A stretch of 29,794 bases of DNA from DATELY01 sp035276085 (GTDB lineage: Bacteria > Pseudomonadota > Gammaproteobacteria > Steroidobacterales > Steroidobacteraceae). The notes beneath the pieces were generated by a model. It was not told where the DNA came from, searched no databases, and worked only from the letters and a program-made list of their open reading frames with translations. Of the stretch, positions 8,315 through 16,338 are shown piece after piece (position 1 is the stretch's first letter; the number at the start of each line of letters is the position of its first letter). Both the position numbers and the translations under genes were made by a program. The DNA lies in NCBI GenBank assembly GCA_035276085.1, contig DATELY010000033.1, forward strand, positions 1-29,794, in the 5' to 3' direction.

Positions 8315-8331
8315 AGTTCGGCTGCCGAACT
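8315..8331. promoter_or_regulatory. 17-bp palindrome, candidate TetR operator
   Basis: AGTTCGGCTGCCGAACT consists of two exact 8-base arms around one central base. It lies between the start of the tetR-type gene (8226) and the stop of the ThDP-enzyme gene (8441). TetR-family operators are typically palindromes of 15-20 bp near their own gene. There is no T-tract, which argues against a terminator of the upstream gene. Confidence 0.5.
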
Positions 8332-8440
8332 GTCGCAGGCGCCATCAGCAGATCTGAAAGGTAGCGAATCCTCTCATGCTGTGCTCACCTCCGCAGTGAT
8401 GGTGGAGCGGCGAACAGCGTTTCAGCGTACTGGGATCGGA

Positions 8441-10336
8441 TCATTCATGATCTCCGAGGTCGTAGAGGCGGTCTTTCGCCAAAGCCCGCAGTTCCGCTTC
8501 GTCATGCCCTGTCAGGCCAGCAATGAATTCGATCGGGATGTGAGTACCATTGTCTTCAGCGGATTTGCGGATCCGCAAAGCGTTGAGCGGGGAAATGCGG
8601 AAGTGGCGGCGAATCTCGGGGCCGATCTCATCCAGGCCGCGCGAGAACATGTCGCCTGCCTTCAGACGCAGCCATGCTTGCGAGTACTCCACGCCATCGC
8701 AATCGGCGACCACGTTCACGACGGCCGGTTTGCCGGACTCCAGCGCGCGTCGCATTGCAGGGACAAGTTCGTCGGCACGGGTGACGAACTCGCCGTGCGC
8801 GCCGAGCGCCTGGAACGCGAGGTCCCAACGATTGTTCTGACCGACGGACCAATCGATATTGGGGTGAATGTCATCGCCCATCAGCGAATTGCCGCCCCAC
8901 GAACTGTTGTTGAGGACCACCACGACACATGGCAGCCCATAATGGATCATCGTCTCGATGTCCGGCCCCGCGATGCCCATGCCTCCATCGCCGATGAGTG
9001 TGACCACCTGTCGCCCCGGACGCGCCACAGCGGCACCTATCGACATACCGACGCCTTGACCAAGGGCAACGCGCGGTCCGGCATCGAGCACCTGTCCCGC
9101 GAAACGGGCTTGGATCGCGTCGGTTAGGTACAAGGAGCCGGAATAGGAGTCGTAGATGATCGTTGCATCCGCATCGACAACCTGGGCCAATACGTCGGTC
9201 AGCTCATAGGTATGTATGGGTGCCCAGTTGCCAAACTTCTTGGCGAGCTCGGCCCGCTTTGCCGCATTCCGTTGGCGTACATCTCCAAGTCTCGTGATCC
9301 ACTCGCCGCGATCGACCTGCTTACCGCCTAATTCGGCTGTGCACAGGTCGATCAGCTGCCGCAGGATCAGTTTGCTTGCTCCCACGGCCATCGCCTTCGT
9401 CGGCAAGGCGTACCAGATTTCCTGCGGCGTTTCGTTGATCTGTACGTAACGGACATTGTTGCGTGGCCAATCCGGTGCTTCGAACCAGGATTCGAGTTCA
9501 CCCGCGCGCACACCCACCAACAGCACAAGGTCGGCTTCCGCGATCATGGCTCCGCGACACGATGCCGAGAGGCCCATCGGATCGAGTTCAGAAACCGCTC
9601 CGCGCGCAGTACGCCGCGAGTTGGTGGGGATCTGCATCAGCGTAGCAAGCTGCTGCAGCTCATTGATCCCATCAGACCAATAGACACCATCACCTGCGAC
9701 CATGACGGGCCGCTTGGCGCCGAGCAGCAGCTGGACGATTCTGGCGATCTCAGTCGGGTCGCCTGCACTGAGTGGCACTGTCGGCGGCGCGCCCACTGGC
9801 TGGTACTTGCGCTGCGGCTCGGGGCCGAACTTCCACTGATTGTTCAGCGGAATCTCGAGGCAGATCGGGCCTGGAGGAAAGCTGCAGCTCTCGCGCAGCG
9901 CCTTCTGTGTCCAGTAGGAGTTGAGCTCCCAATCAGTAAGTCGCTTGGTCCACTTCGTGACTGTCTTGAAGCATTCTGCGGCATATCCTTCCTGGAGAGT
10001 CTCCAGACCATCTCCTGCCGTGCCGTGCTGGCCGACGAGCAACACCATCGGGCTAAGCGCGCCGATCCCCTGCGAGAGAGGGGCCAGATAGTTCGACATG
10101 CCCCCCGACGACGACGCATAGCAGACTCCCGACTTCCGCTTGATGCGTCCATAGGCATCTGCAGCGAACCCGGCCGATTGCTCATGCCGGAAGTGGATGT
10201 TCTTGATGCCGATGCGAAAGGCCTCCTCGAGCACATTGTTGATGTAGCCGTGGATGCCGAACATGTCGGTCACTCCATTGTCGGCAAGGGCGCGAGCTAC
10301 GGCGCGGCCGCCCGTCAGTCTGTACTCGTCGGTCAT
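8441..10336 (-). CDS. ThDP-dependent enzyme, acetolactate synthase-like large subunit
   Basis: A 631-residue protein with the three-domain order of the pyruvate oxidase/AHAS/benzoylformate decarboxylase family. The catalytic Glu52 is in FRHEQSAGFAADAYGR. The central domain is about 190-340. The ThDP/Mg site runs from GDGG (449) to NN (476-477) in the C-terminal domain. It carries about 70 residues beyond the usual end (after DCDGVEYSQAWLRL), including LTGHDEAELRALAKDR, which I do not recognise. ATG 10336 is preferred over the ATG four codons earlier because GGGGA lies 6 bases upstream of it. It probably decarboxylates a 2-oxoacid or joins it to a second carbonyl. It diverges from the E1/E2 operon, with a promoter between. 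Substrate unknown. Confidence 0.9.
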   Translation of the reverse strand: MTDEYRLTGGRAVARALADNGVTDMFGIHGYINNVLEEAFRIGIKNIHFRHEQSAGFAADAYGRIKRKSGVCYASSSGGMSNYLAPLSQGIGALSPMVLLVGQHGTAGDGLETLQEGYAAECFKTVTKWTKRLTDWELNSYWTQKALRESCSFPPGPICLEIPLNNQWKFGPEPQRKYQPVGAPPTVPLSAGDPTEIARIVQLLLGAKRPVMVAGDGVYWSDGINELQQLATLMQIPTNSRRTARGAVSELDPMGLSASCRGAMIAEADLVLLVGVRAGELESWFEAPDWPRNNVRYVQINETPQEIWYALPTKAMAVGASKLILRQLIDLCTAELGGKQVDRGEWITRLGDVRQRNAAKRAELAKKFGNWAPIHTYELTDVLAQVVDADATIIYDSYSGSLYLTDAIQARFAGQVLDAGPRVALGQGVGMSIGAAVARPGRQVVTLIGDGGMGIAGPDIETMIHYGLPCVVVVLNNSSWGGNSLMGDDIHPNIDWSVGQNNRWDLAFQALGAHGEFVTRADELVPAMRRALESGKPAVVNVVADCDGVEYSQAWLRLKAGDMFSRGLDEIGPEIRRHFRISPLNALRIRKSAEDNGTHIPIEFIAGLTGHDEAELRALAKDRLYDLGDHE

Positions 10337-10473
10337 GGATTTCCCCATCCTGAAATGCCTTGTTCAACGCAGCCGGAAGAGGAAGCGGTTTCTGTCCAAG
10401 TGGCGGCGCGCGGAGCATCGTAGCCGCTGCGCCAGACCTGTCAAGAAATTTGCGAATGGTAATTCACTTTTGT

Positions 10474-10502
10474 TTGACAGCACACGTCTCGAAGAGGATT
10501 AT
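10474..10502 (+). promoter_or_regulatory. Sigma70-type promoter for the E1/E2/lipoyl operon
   Basis: A perfect TTGACA -35 box at 10474-10479 is separated by exactly 17 bases from GATTAT at 10497-10502 as the -10 box. The expected start of transcription is near 10509, giving a leader of about 25 bases before the E1-alpha ATG at 10533. The divergent ThDP gene starts at 10336. Confidence 0.6.
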
Positions 10503-10532
10503 CCTTGCGGACTAGCCAAGGGGAGAACGCTA

Positions 10533-11513
10533 ATGGCAGCTGCATCGCCCAGAGCTCGCGAGTGGACCGTCGAACAGCTCGGTGCATTGCATCGGGCGAT
10601 GGTCGTCTCACGGGGAATCGAGCAGGCTTGCATCGAAAAATCCGGCCACTGGTATCCCTCAATCGGAGAGGAAGCGGTCATCATCGGCACTTTCTCGCAG
10701 TTGCGCCGCGAAGATGCCGCTCTCCCGCACTATCGCGGGGCCCTCGTGGTTCCGTGGCTGCGCGGTCGCAGTCTTGCGCAGGTGATCGGGTGCGTGACGC
10801 CGTCGCAGACCAGCCCAACGCGAGGCCGCATGTACGGCGGTTTCGCGGGCGGCATGGAATATGGCGTCATGCCCTTCATTACCAACGTGCTCGGGCCGAA
10901 CGTCGCGGTGGCCGCGGGCATGGCGCTGTCATTCAAACTCAAACGCGAATCACGCGTCGCAGTTGTGACATTCGGCGACGGCACGGCCGGGACGGGTGAG
11001 TTCCACGAAAGCCTGAACATGGCGGCCTTCTTCGGCGCACCCGTTGTCTATGTTTGCCAGAACAACGGTTTTTCGATTTCTACCGATACGAGACGCACGC
11101 TCGCCGGCAAGTCGGTAGCGGATTGGGCCAGCCGATATGGAATGCCAGCGGCACTCGTCGATGGTAACGATGTGCTCGCGGTGGCCGAGGCGGTCAGCGA
11201 ATTCGTCGAACGTGCGCGGGCGGGCGGCGGCCCCGCTTTCATCGAAGCCAAGACGCTCAGGCGGGGTGGTCATTTTGGCGCTGATGCAGGGGCGTACATG
11301 TCACTGGAGCACACCCGTGCCGCGGAGAGCTCCGATCCGATCCAGCGTGTGGAGCAGGAGCTCCGCCAACGTGGATGCGAGGGCTCATACATTGAACGAG
11401 TGCGTGCGGAAGTCGCGGCCGAGCTGGCCGAAGCGGTCGCCACCGCCAACGCACAGCCAGCCTTGACGAGCCAGGATCTGGGCCTGGACGAGGTGTTCGA
11501 ACGTGCCGTCTGA
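10533..11513 (+). CDS. 2-oxoacid dehydrogenase E1 component, alpha subunit
   Basis: A 326-residue E1-alpha of the PDH/BCKDH/acetoin dehydrogenase type. It decarboxylates a 2-oxoacid on ThDP and passes the acyl group to lipoate. The ThDP/Mg motif runs from GDG (148-150) to QNN (176-178). RRGGHFGADAG carries the conserved loop His. The start at 10533 has AAGGGGAG seven bases upstream; the longer open frame upstream is not coding. The usual GR..(M/V)H motif reads GRMYGG (98-103), so a His that most relatives carry seems replaced. It overlaps the next gene by 11 bases, indicating translational coupling. Which oxoacid is used cannot be told; the acetoin/branched-chain class is most likely. Confidence 0.9.
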   Translation: MAAASPRAREWTVEQLGALHRAMVVSRGIEQACIEKSGHWYPSIGEEAVIIGTFSQLRREDAALPHYRGALVVPWLRGRSLAQVIGCVTPSQTSPTRGRMYGGFAGGMEYGVMPFITNVLGPNVAVAAGMALSFKLKRESRVAVVTFGDGTAGTGEFHESLNMAAFFGAPVVYVCQNNGFSISTDTRRTLAGKSVADWASRYGMPAALVDGNDVLAVAEAVSEFVERARAGGGPAFIEAKTLRRGGHFGADAGAYMSLEHTRAAESSDPIQRVEQELRQRGCEGSYIERVRAEVAAELAEAVATANAQPALTSQDLGLDEVFERAV

Positions 11514-12513
11514 ACCAATGACCCAAGCTGCTGCCGGCCCACGCGTACTCACGCTTCGACAGGCCGTACTCGAGGCGATTGGCGAAGCCATGGATGCGGA
11601 TCCGACGGTCGTGATGATCGGGCAGGATCTCGGCGCATTCGGAGGCCCGTTGAAATCGGCCGAAGGGCTGTTTGATCGTTTCGGTCCGTCGCGCATCATC
11701 GAGACCGGTATCTGTGAATCCTCGATGACGTCACTCGCCGTCGGTATGGCGGTGCAGGGGATGCGGCCGATCGTTGAAATCATGTTCAGCGACTTCCTGC
11801 CAATCGCAGCGACGCCGATCATCCAGCTTGCTGCCAACCTGCGCTATTACAGCGGCAACACCGGCAACGTGCCGATGGTGATCCGTACCAAGGGCGGAGA
11901 CGGCCCGTATCGATCCCATCCGCAGAACTATGAGGCCATGTTCGCCCACTCGCCAGGACTGATCATCGTGAGCCCCAGCGACGCGGTGAGCGCAAAGGGG
12001 CTGATGAAGAGCGCGATCGCTTCGAACGATCCGGTGTTGTTCATCGAGAATATATTCCTTTACAACGCGTTCAGAGAGAACGTTCCCGCTGGCGAGATCG
12101 TAGTGCCGCTAGGAAAAGCCACGGTCGCGCGCGCGGGCAAGGATGTGACGATCGTCACCTATGGCCGCACGGTGCGAACTGCCATAGCCGCGGCAAAACA
12201 ACTGGCCCGCAATTCTATCGACATCGAGGTCATTGACCTTCGGACGATCTCGCCCTTCGATGAGGAAGCGGTGCTGCGCTCAATCAAGAAAACGGGACGT
12301 TTGGTGGTGGCGCACGAAGCGTGGGAAGTCGGTGGTATCGGGGCTGAGATCGTCTCGCGCGTGACGCGCAAGGCGTTCAGTTCGCTCGCATGCGCGCCGG
12401 AGCTCATCGGTGCGCCCGCGGTGCCGGTGCCCTGGGCGGAGCAGTTGCGTGATGTGATGATCCCGAGTGTCGCGCGTATCAGCGAGGCCGTGATGAAGGT
12501 CCTTCCCAAATGA
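11503..12513 (+). CDS. 2-oxoacid dehydrogenase E1 component, beta subunit
   Basis: A 336-residue transketolase-like beta subunit that pairs with the preceding alpha chain as an alpha2beta2 E1. Family landmarks: VVMIGQDLG (33-41), RIIETGICESSMTSLAVGMA, PIVEIMFSDF, LRYYSGN, VIRTKGGDGPYRSHPQNYEAMFAHSPGL and the C-terminal transketolase domain VTIVTYGRTV. The GTG at 11503 has GAGG/AGGTG about 7 bases upstream and overlaps the alpha stop. An ATG at 11518 is possible but has no ribosome site. The E2 gene starts in an ATGA overlap at its end. The normal length indicates an intact subunit. Confidence 0.92.
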   Translation: MPSEPMTQAAAGPRVLTLRQAVLEAIGEAMDADPTVVMIGQDLGAFGGPLKSAEGLFDRFGPSRIIETGICESSMTSLAVGMAVQGMRPIVEIMFSDFLPIAATPIIQLAANLRYYSGNTGNVPMVIRTKGGDGPYRSHPQNYEAMFAHSPGLIIVSPSDAVSAKGLMKSAIASNDPVLFIENIFLYNAFRENVPAGEIVVPLGKATVARAGKDVTIVTYGRTVRTAIAAAKQLARNSIDIEVIDLRTISPFDEEAVLRSIKKTGRLVVAHEAWEVGGIGAEIVSRVTRKAFSSLACAPELIGAPAVPVPWAEQLRDVMIPSVARISEAVMKVLPK

Positions 12514-13244
12514 GCGATGTAGGGCCGGCGAAATCCTCGACCGCTCCACGTGAAGCGCAACGACGATCGCTGCCGCTCATGCGCAGGGTGATGATCGAAT
12601 CGCTGATGCGCTCTCGGGCAGCGACGTTGCCGGTTACCCTGACAGCCGAGGCCCCTGTCGGCGAATTGGTCGCAGCACACAAGCGTTTGCGCGAGATGAT
12701 CCCAGGCCTCACGTTCGGAATGCTGATCGCCAAGCTGCTGATCGGCGTGCTTCGGGATCATCCTTTCCTGAACGCTGCGATCGTAGATGGGGACCTCGTC
12801 GAATATTCCGATGTCCAGCTCGGTTGCGCGGTAGCCCTCGATGATGGCGAGCTGGTGGTGCCCGTATTGCACCGCGCGCAGGAAATGAGCTTGCCCGTAC
12901 TTGCCAAGGCGATGCGCGACCTGATTGCGCGCGCACGATCCCGCAAGCTCGTGCCCGCGGATGTACAGGGCGGCACGTTTTCGCTGTCGAATGTCGGGAA
13001 CGTTCGAAGCTTGGCCGTTCCCTTCACGGCGACACCGGTCATTCCCCCCAATCAGTCTGGGATCATATTGACGGGGTTGATCCGCCCGGCGCCGCTGGTC
13101 GTGGAGGGTCACGTCACGGTAGCGGAGGTGATGCCAATCGCGTTTTCTTTCGATCACCGGATCGTCAACGGCGTGCCGGCGCTCACAGCACTGGGCGAGT
13201 TCATCCGCAGATTGAACGATCCGAAAGAGTGGTTCCAGGAGTGA
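12510..13244 (+). CDS. E2 acyltransferase catalytic domain only (no lipoyl domain)
   Basis: A 244-residue protein equivalent to just the catalytic domain of dihydrolipoamide acyltransferase. PLMRRVMIESLMRSRAATLPVTLTAEA (22-48) is the domain start, then DVQGGTFSLSNVGN (151-164) and the active-site motif at 214-221. That motif reads FDHRIVNG, where the family usually has DHR..DG. The catalytic His is kept and the Asp is Asn. There is no lipoyl domain, no hinge and no peripheral-subunit-binding domain; full-length E2s are 400 or more residues. The gene overlaps the E1-beta stop (ATGA), and the lipoyl domain is encoded separately by the next gene. It probably forms the trimeric core unit that transfers acyl groups from the free lipoyl carrier to CoA. 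Confidence 0.88.
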   Translation: MSDVGPAKSSTAPREAQRRSLPLMRRVMIESLMRSRAATLPVTLTAEAPVGELVAAHKRLREMIPGLTFGMLIAKLLIGVLRDHPFLNAAIVDGDLVEYSDVQLGCAVALDDGELVVPVLHRAQEMSLPVLAKAMRDLIARARSRKLVPADVQGGTFSLSNVGNVRSLAVPFTATPVIPPNQSGIILTGLIRPAPLVVEGHVTVAEVMPIAFSFDHRIVNGVPALTALGEFIRRLNDPKEWFQE

Positions 13245-13251
13245 AATAAAG

Positions 13252-13494
13252 ATGAAGCACGAAGTGATCCTTGAATCGGAGTCACTCGGTGAGGGAGTTA
13301 CAGAAGCCTATGTTGCTGCCTGGCTAAAGCAGGCTGGCGATCCGATCTCGGCCGGCGAGGAGCTCGTCGAAATGATGACCGACAAGGTGAATGTCGCGAT
13401 TCAGTCGAAAGTGAGCGGCACGGTCGCGGAGATCCGCTTTCCCGTGGAGGCTCGTGTCGCGACTGGCAGCGTGCTTGCGGTAATCGAGGGATAG
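13252..13494 (+). CDS. Stand-alone lipoyl carrier domain protein
   Basis: An 80-residue protein that is a complete biotinyl/lipoyl domain. SLGEGVTEAYVAAWLKQAGD gives the first strands. EMMTDKVNVAI holds the hairpin with the DK modification lysine (Lys45). VSGTVAEI and VATGSVLAVIEG complete the fold. TDK, rather than the biotin MKM, indicates lipoylation. It starts 7 bases after the catalytic-only E2 gene and is the last gene of the operon. It would serve as a diffusible swinging arm shared by the separate E1 (and perhaps the fused E1), analogous to the H protein of glycine cleavage. No dihydrolipoamide dehydrogenase is encoded nearby. Confidence 0.9.
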   Translation: MKHEVILESESLGEGVTEAYVAAWLKQAGDPISAGEELVEMMTDKVNVAIQSKVSGTVAEIRFPVEARVATGSVLAVIEG

Positions 13495-13520
13495 CACGGC
13501 ACAGGCTCGGCAATAGAAGC

Positions 13521-14084
13521 TCAGACACTCCTGATCCAGCAGAGCACGGCGGTCGCGAGATGCTGGCCGAAGCGCTCCACCACCGGCTCACGATCGCCAC
13601 GCCTGCATCGAGGCTCAGTTGCTGGAAAGGGGATGACGTTCGCGAACGCAGCGAATAATCCCGCGAATCGTGGCGGCCGCATCGACTTGAGCGTCATTCC
13701 GCACGTTCCCAATTCTGCGGAAGGCTTACCTGACTCATCCGTCATCAACGAGCGCGGAGAACGGGATTTGTCGAAGCGACTGTTCGCTTCGGGGACTTCG
13801 CGAATGGCGTGCGCACACGCTGCTATGAAGTAGGCAGTCAGGGTCGGCGACGAACCCCGCTTCTCGAAATCGGCCCGATGGCGAGCGCGATGCGCCAGCA
13901 CGGCAGTCAGGTCCACCTCGAAGACTGTTGTGACGTGCGGCGCGGTGTGCAAGAGGCTTTCGACCATCCGTTCGGCAATGCGTTTGCGAATGGATGAATG
14001 GAATACATGCCGTTCGGTGTCATTGACTTCATGACCTTCCGCAGGGGTGACGCTCGGTGCGCGCACTTCGATTGTGGCGCTCAT
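13521..14084 (-). pseudogene. Decayed second E2 acyltransferase catalytic domain
   Basis: The first roughly 110 codons are a good E2 catalytic-domain start, also without a lipoyl domain: HSSIRKRIAERMVESLLHTAPHVTTVFEVDL, later TLTAYFIAACAHAIREVPEANSRF. After this the frame loses similarity. A central block of about 60-70 residues is missing. Traces reappear as the GG-T-F and F-A-A-F-A-N-V-I-P segment (about 13620-13690). The last trace is the active-site motif near 13580-13610, where LSLD is followed by Ala-Gly instead of His-Arg and a one-base loss breaks the frame before EPVVERFGQHLA. It follows the fused E1 gene by 2 bases, so it was that complex's E2. The protein, if made, cannot be catalytic. 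Confidence 0.75.
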
Positions 14085-14086
14085 GC

Positions 14087-16183
14087 TCAAATACTCGCGA
14101 GTTGTTTGATGGATTCTGCTATGCGCGCGACGCTCGGAATGACCGCATCGAGCAATAGCGGGCTGTGCGGACTGGGAACGTCGGGCATGGCGACTCGCTC
14201 GATTGGAGCATCGAGGTCGAAGAACGCGCTCTTGGCGACAGTGGCCGCGATCTCTGCGCCGAATCCTGCGGTCACATTGTCTTCATGCACGATCAAGCAC
14301 CGGCGCGTCTTACACACGGACGTGAGGATCGCGTCACGATCCCACGGCATGAGTGTGCGCAGATCCAGGAGCTCGGCGTCGATACCCGACTGCGCGATGG
14401 CCAGCTCACATCGTTCGACCATGGCGCCCCACGAAACGATCGTCAGCTGCTTACCATTACGCAGCAGCTTGGCTTTGCCGAACGGCACGACGAAGTCGTC
14501 ACCTGGATACGGACGGCGTGCCCACGCGCGATCCAACATCGCGCGATGTTCGAAGAAAATTGTCGGATCGTTGCCACGCAACGCCGAACGCAACAGTCCT
14601 ACGGCATCCTCGGCGTTCGATGGCATCGCTACCCGCCAACCGATGGCGTGCGCGAATTGCACCTCATTGCACTGGCTATGCCACGGGTCGCCGCACTTGA
14701 AGAAACCTCCGGGCATACGCACCACCATCGGCGCGGCGAATCGGTTCGCCGTGCGCCAGCGCATCGTGCCGCAATCGTTCAGCTGTTCCGCTGCCGGGTC
14801 CGCATACTTGCGGAATTGAATCTCTGGAACCGGCATGAGCCCGGCGAGCGCCATGCCCACTGCGCGGCCGATGATGCCTTCCTCAGACAAGCTCGTATCG
14901 AACACGCGCGACTCGCCGAACTTCGCCTGCAGGCCCAACGTCGCCGCGTGCACACCGCCCTTGCGTCCCACGTCCTCGCCGAACAGCACTACCCGGGAAT
15001 TGGTTGCCAGTGCGTGTTCCAAGGTGCGTCGGATCGCCGTCACCATGTTGATGCGGGCTCCTTCCGGCTGCGCGATTGCAGAGCCTGCAGGCTGCACAAT
15101 TCCCTCGCTCAGCAAGCCTCCCTGCGCTTGCACCTCTACCGAGCCGTCGGCCCGGTGCTCGCTGAACGAGTAAGCTGCCGTTCGCGACGGATCAGGTTCC
15201 GAGCGCTGCTCCACGCGTGCAAGTGCATCCTCGACATCTTGCTTTGCACGCAATTCCAGCGCAGCCCAGCGCTCTTCCGACAATACAGAAGGGACCAGTT
15301 GCTTGCGCAGTTGACCGAGAGGATCACGCGCGCGCTCGGCTGCAACCTCATCCGCGGTCTTGTATGTTTGGGTGTCCTGACCCGAATGACCCGACAAACG
15401 TGGAACGAGAATACGCAACAGTGCGGGTCCTTCACCTGTCCGAACACCCGTGAGTGCTTGCTCCATCAGCGCGGCCACACGGCGGGGATCAGCGCTGTCG
15501 CCTTGGAAGATTTTCAGATTGCGGAAGGCAGCCAGGTTCGCCGCGATATTCCCGCCCGGCGTTTGAAAATGGGACTTCACCGAAATCCCATAGCCGTTGT
15601 CTTCCATGAAAAAAAGCATGGGCAGACGTTGAGTCGTTGCAATCGTGAGCGCGGACCAAAAACCGTTTGTCGCCACGGACGCTTCCCCGCCGTGAGCCAC
15701 GGCAATACTGCCGGCCCACTGCGATTCGCGCAGCACCTGCGTACGATACTGGATCGATTGTGCCCACCCGACCGTGGGGGTGTACTGCGTGCCAACACCG
15801 CCACAGGCTGGAAGCACACAAGGGCCATCGTGACGGGGCAGGTTGAACACCACGCCGATATCGCGGCCGTCGCTCACGCCGCCTGCTCGCATCATCGTCG
15901 ATGCCAGCGCGTCATCGAGCGCAAGGCCCAGCGCCAGCAGCAGCGGACGTGATCTGTAGTAAACGCCCACACCATCGCGGGCTCCGGTCAGGAGCTGCCC
16001 GAGCAGTACTTGAGTGACATCGTGACCGCGTGCAGTGAACTGATACAGCACCTTGCGAGCCGGCAATAGTCGCGTCTCCTCGAGTTCGTCGAGAGCTCGC
16101 GAGTGCAGCACGGTGCTGACGACTCGCGACCAGTCGATGCTCATCGAGGAGCTGGCTGATCGCTCGATTGCTATGGCGCCCAT
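14087..16183 (-). CDS. Fused E1 alpha-beta 2-oxoacid dehydrogenase (BCKDH-like)
   Basis: A 698-residue protein with both E1 subunits in one chain. The alpha half holds the ThDP region HGGEASVATNGFWSALTIAT...EDN (164-196). In this fused family GGE replaces GDG. The beta half begins near 370 (INMVTAIRRTLEHAL) and carries VVLFGEDVGRKGG, DTSLSEEGIIGRAVGMALAG and the C-terminal LTIVSWGAMVERC. ATG 16183 is chosen for GGGAAGG six bases upstream; ATGs at 16198 and 16144 are alternatives. Both halves look complete. It belongs to the branched-chain/2-oxoacid E1 fusion group known from myxobacteria, Bacteroidetes and others. Its own E2 gene is decayed, so it would need the E2 and lipoyl carrier encoded at 12510-13494 or elsewhere. 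Confidence 0.9.
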   Translation of the reverse strand: MGAIAIERSASSSMSIDWSRVVSTVLHSRALDELEETRLLPARKVLYQFTARGHDVTQVLLGQLLTGARDGVGVYYRSRPLLLALGLALDDALASTMMRAGGVSDGRDIGVVFNLPRHDGPCVLPACGGVGTQYTPTVGWAQSIQYRTQVLRESQWAGSIAVAHGGEASVATNGFWSALTIATTQRLPMLFFMEDNGYGISVKSHFQTPGGNIAANLAAFRNLKIFQGDSADPRRVAALMEQALTGVRTGEGPALLRILVPRLSGHSGQDTQTYKTADEVAAERARDPLGQLRKQLVPSVLSEERWAALELRAKQDVEDALARVEQRSEPDPSRTAAYSFSEHRADGSVEVQAQGGLLSEGIVQPAGSAIAQPEGARINMVTAIRRTLEHALATNSRVVLFGEDVGRKGGVHAATLGLQAKFGESRVFDTSLSEEGIIGRAVGMALAGLMPVPEIQFRKYADPAAEQLNDCGTMRWRTANRFAAPMVVRMPGGFFKCGDPWHSQCNEVQFAHAIGWRVAMPSNAEDAVGLLRSALRGNDPTIFFEHRAMLDRAWARRPYPGDDFVVPFGKAKLLRNGKQLTIVSWGAMVERCELAIAQSGIDAELLDLRTLMPWDRDAILTSVCKTRRCLIVHEDNVTAGFGAEIAATVAKSAFFDLDAPIERVAMPDVPSPHSPLLLDAVIPSVARIAESIKQLASI

Positions 16184-16338
16184 GGCTGACCTTCCCATTC
16201 ACTGTGCCCCACCGATTCCGGCGGCACCTGGTTCAATTGGAGAGTTAGCCTAGCTCAGGTCTTTGAGTGAAATACGTCGAGTCTCACTCCGAATCCAACG
16301 CATATTGGTGTTAATCAATTTTCCGGGTTTGATGCGTA

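Noticed and set aside
10254..10532. Long in-frame N-terminal extension of the E1-alpha reading frame
   Set aside because: It crosses a clear promoter and the start of the divergent ThDP gene, and the E1 family begins at the ATG at 10533, which has a strong ribosome site.
12159..13157. 332-codon minus-strand open frame opposite the E1-beta/E2 genes
   Set aside because: Its composition is Arg/His/Gln-rich without motifs, while the plus-strand genes have full family signatures.
14165..15952. 595-codon plus-strand open frame
   Set aside because: It is opposite the fused E1 gene in high-GC DNA, has His/Arg-rich composition, and shows no family motifs; it is a shadow frame.
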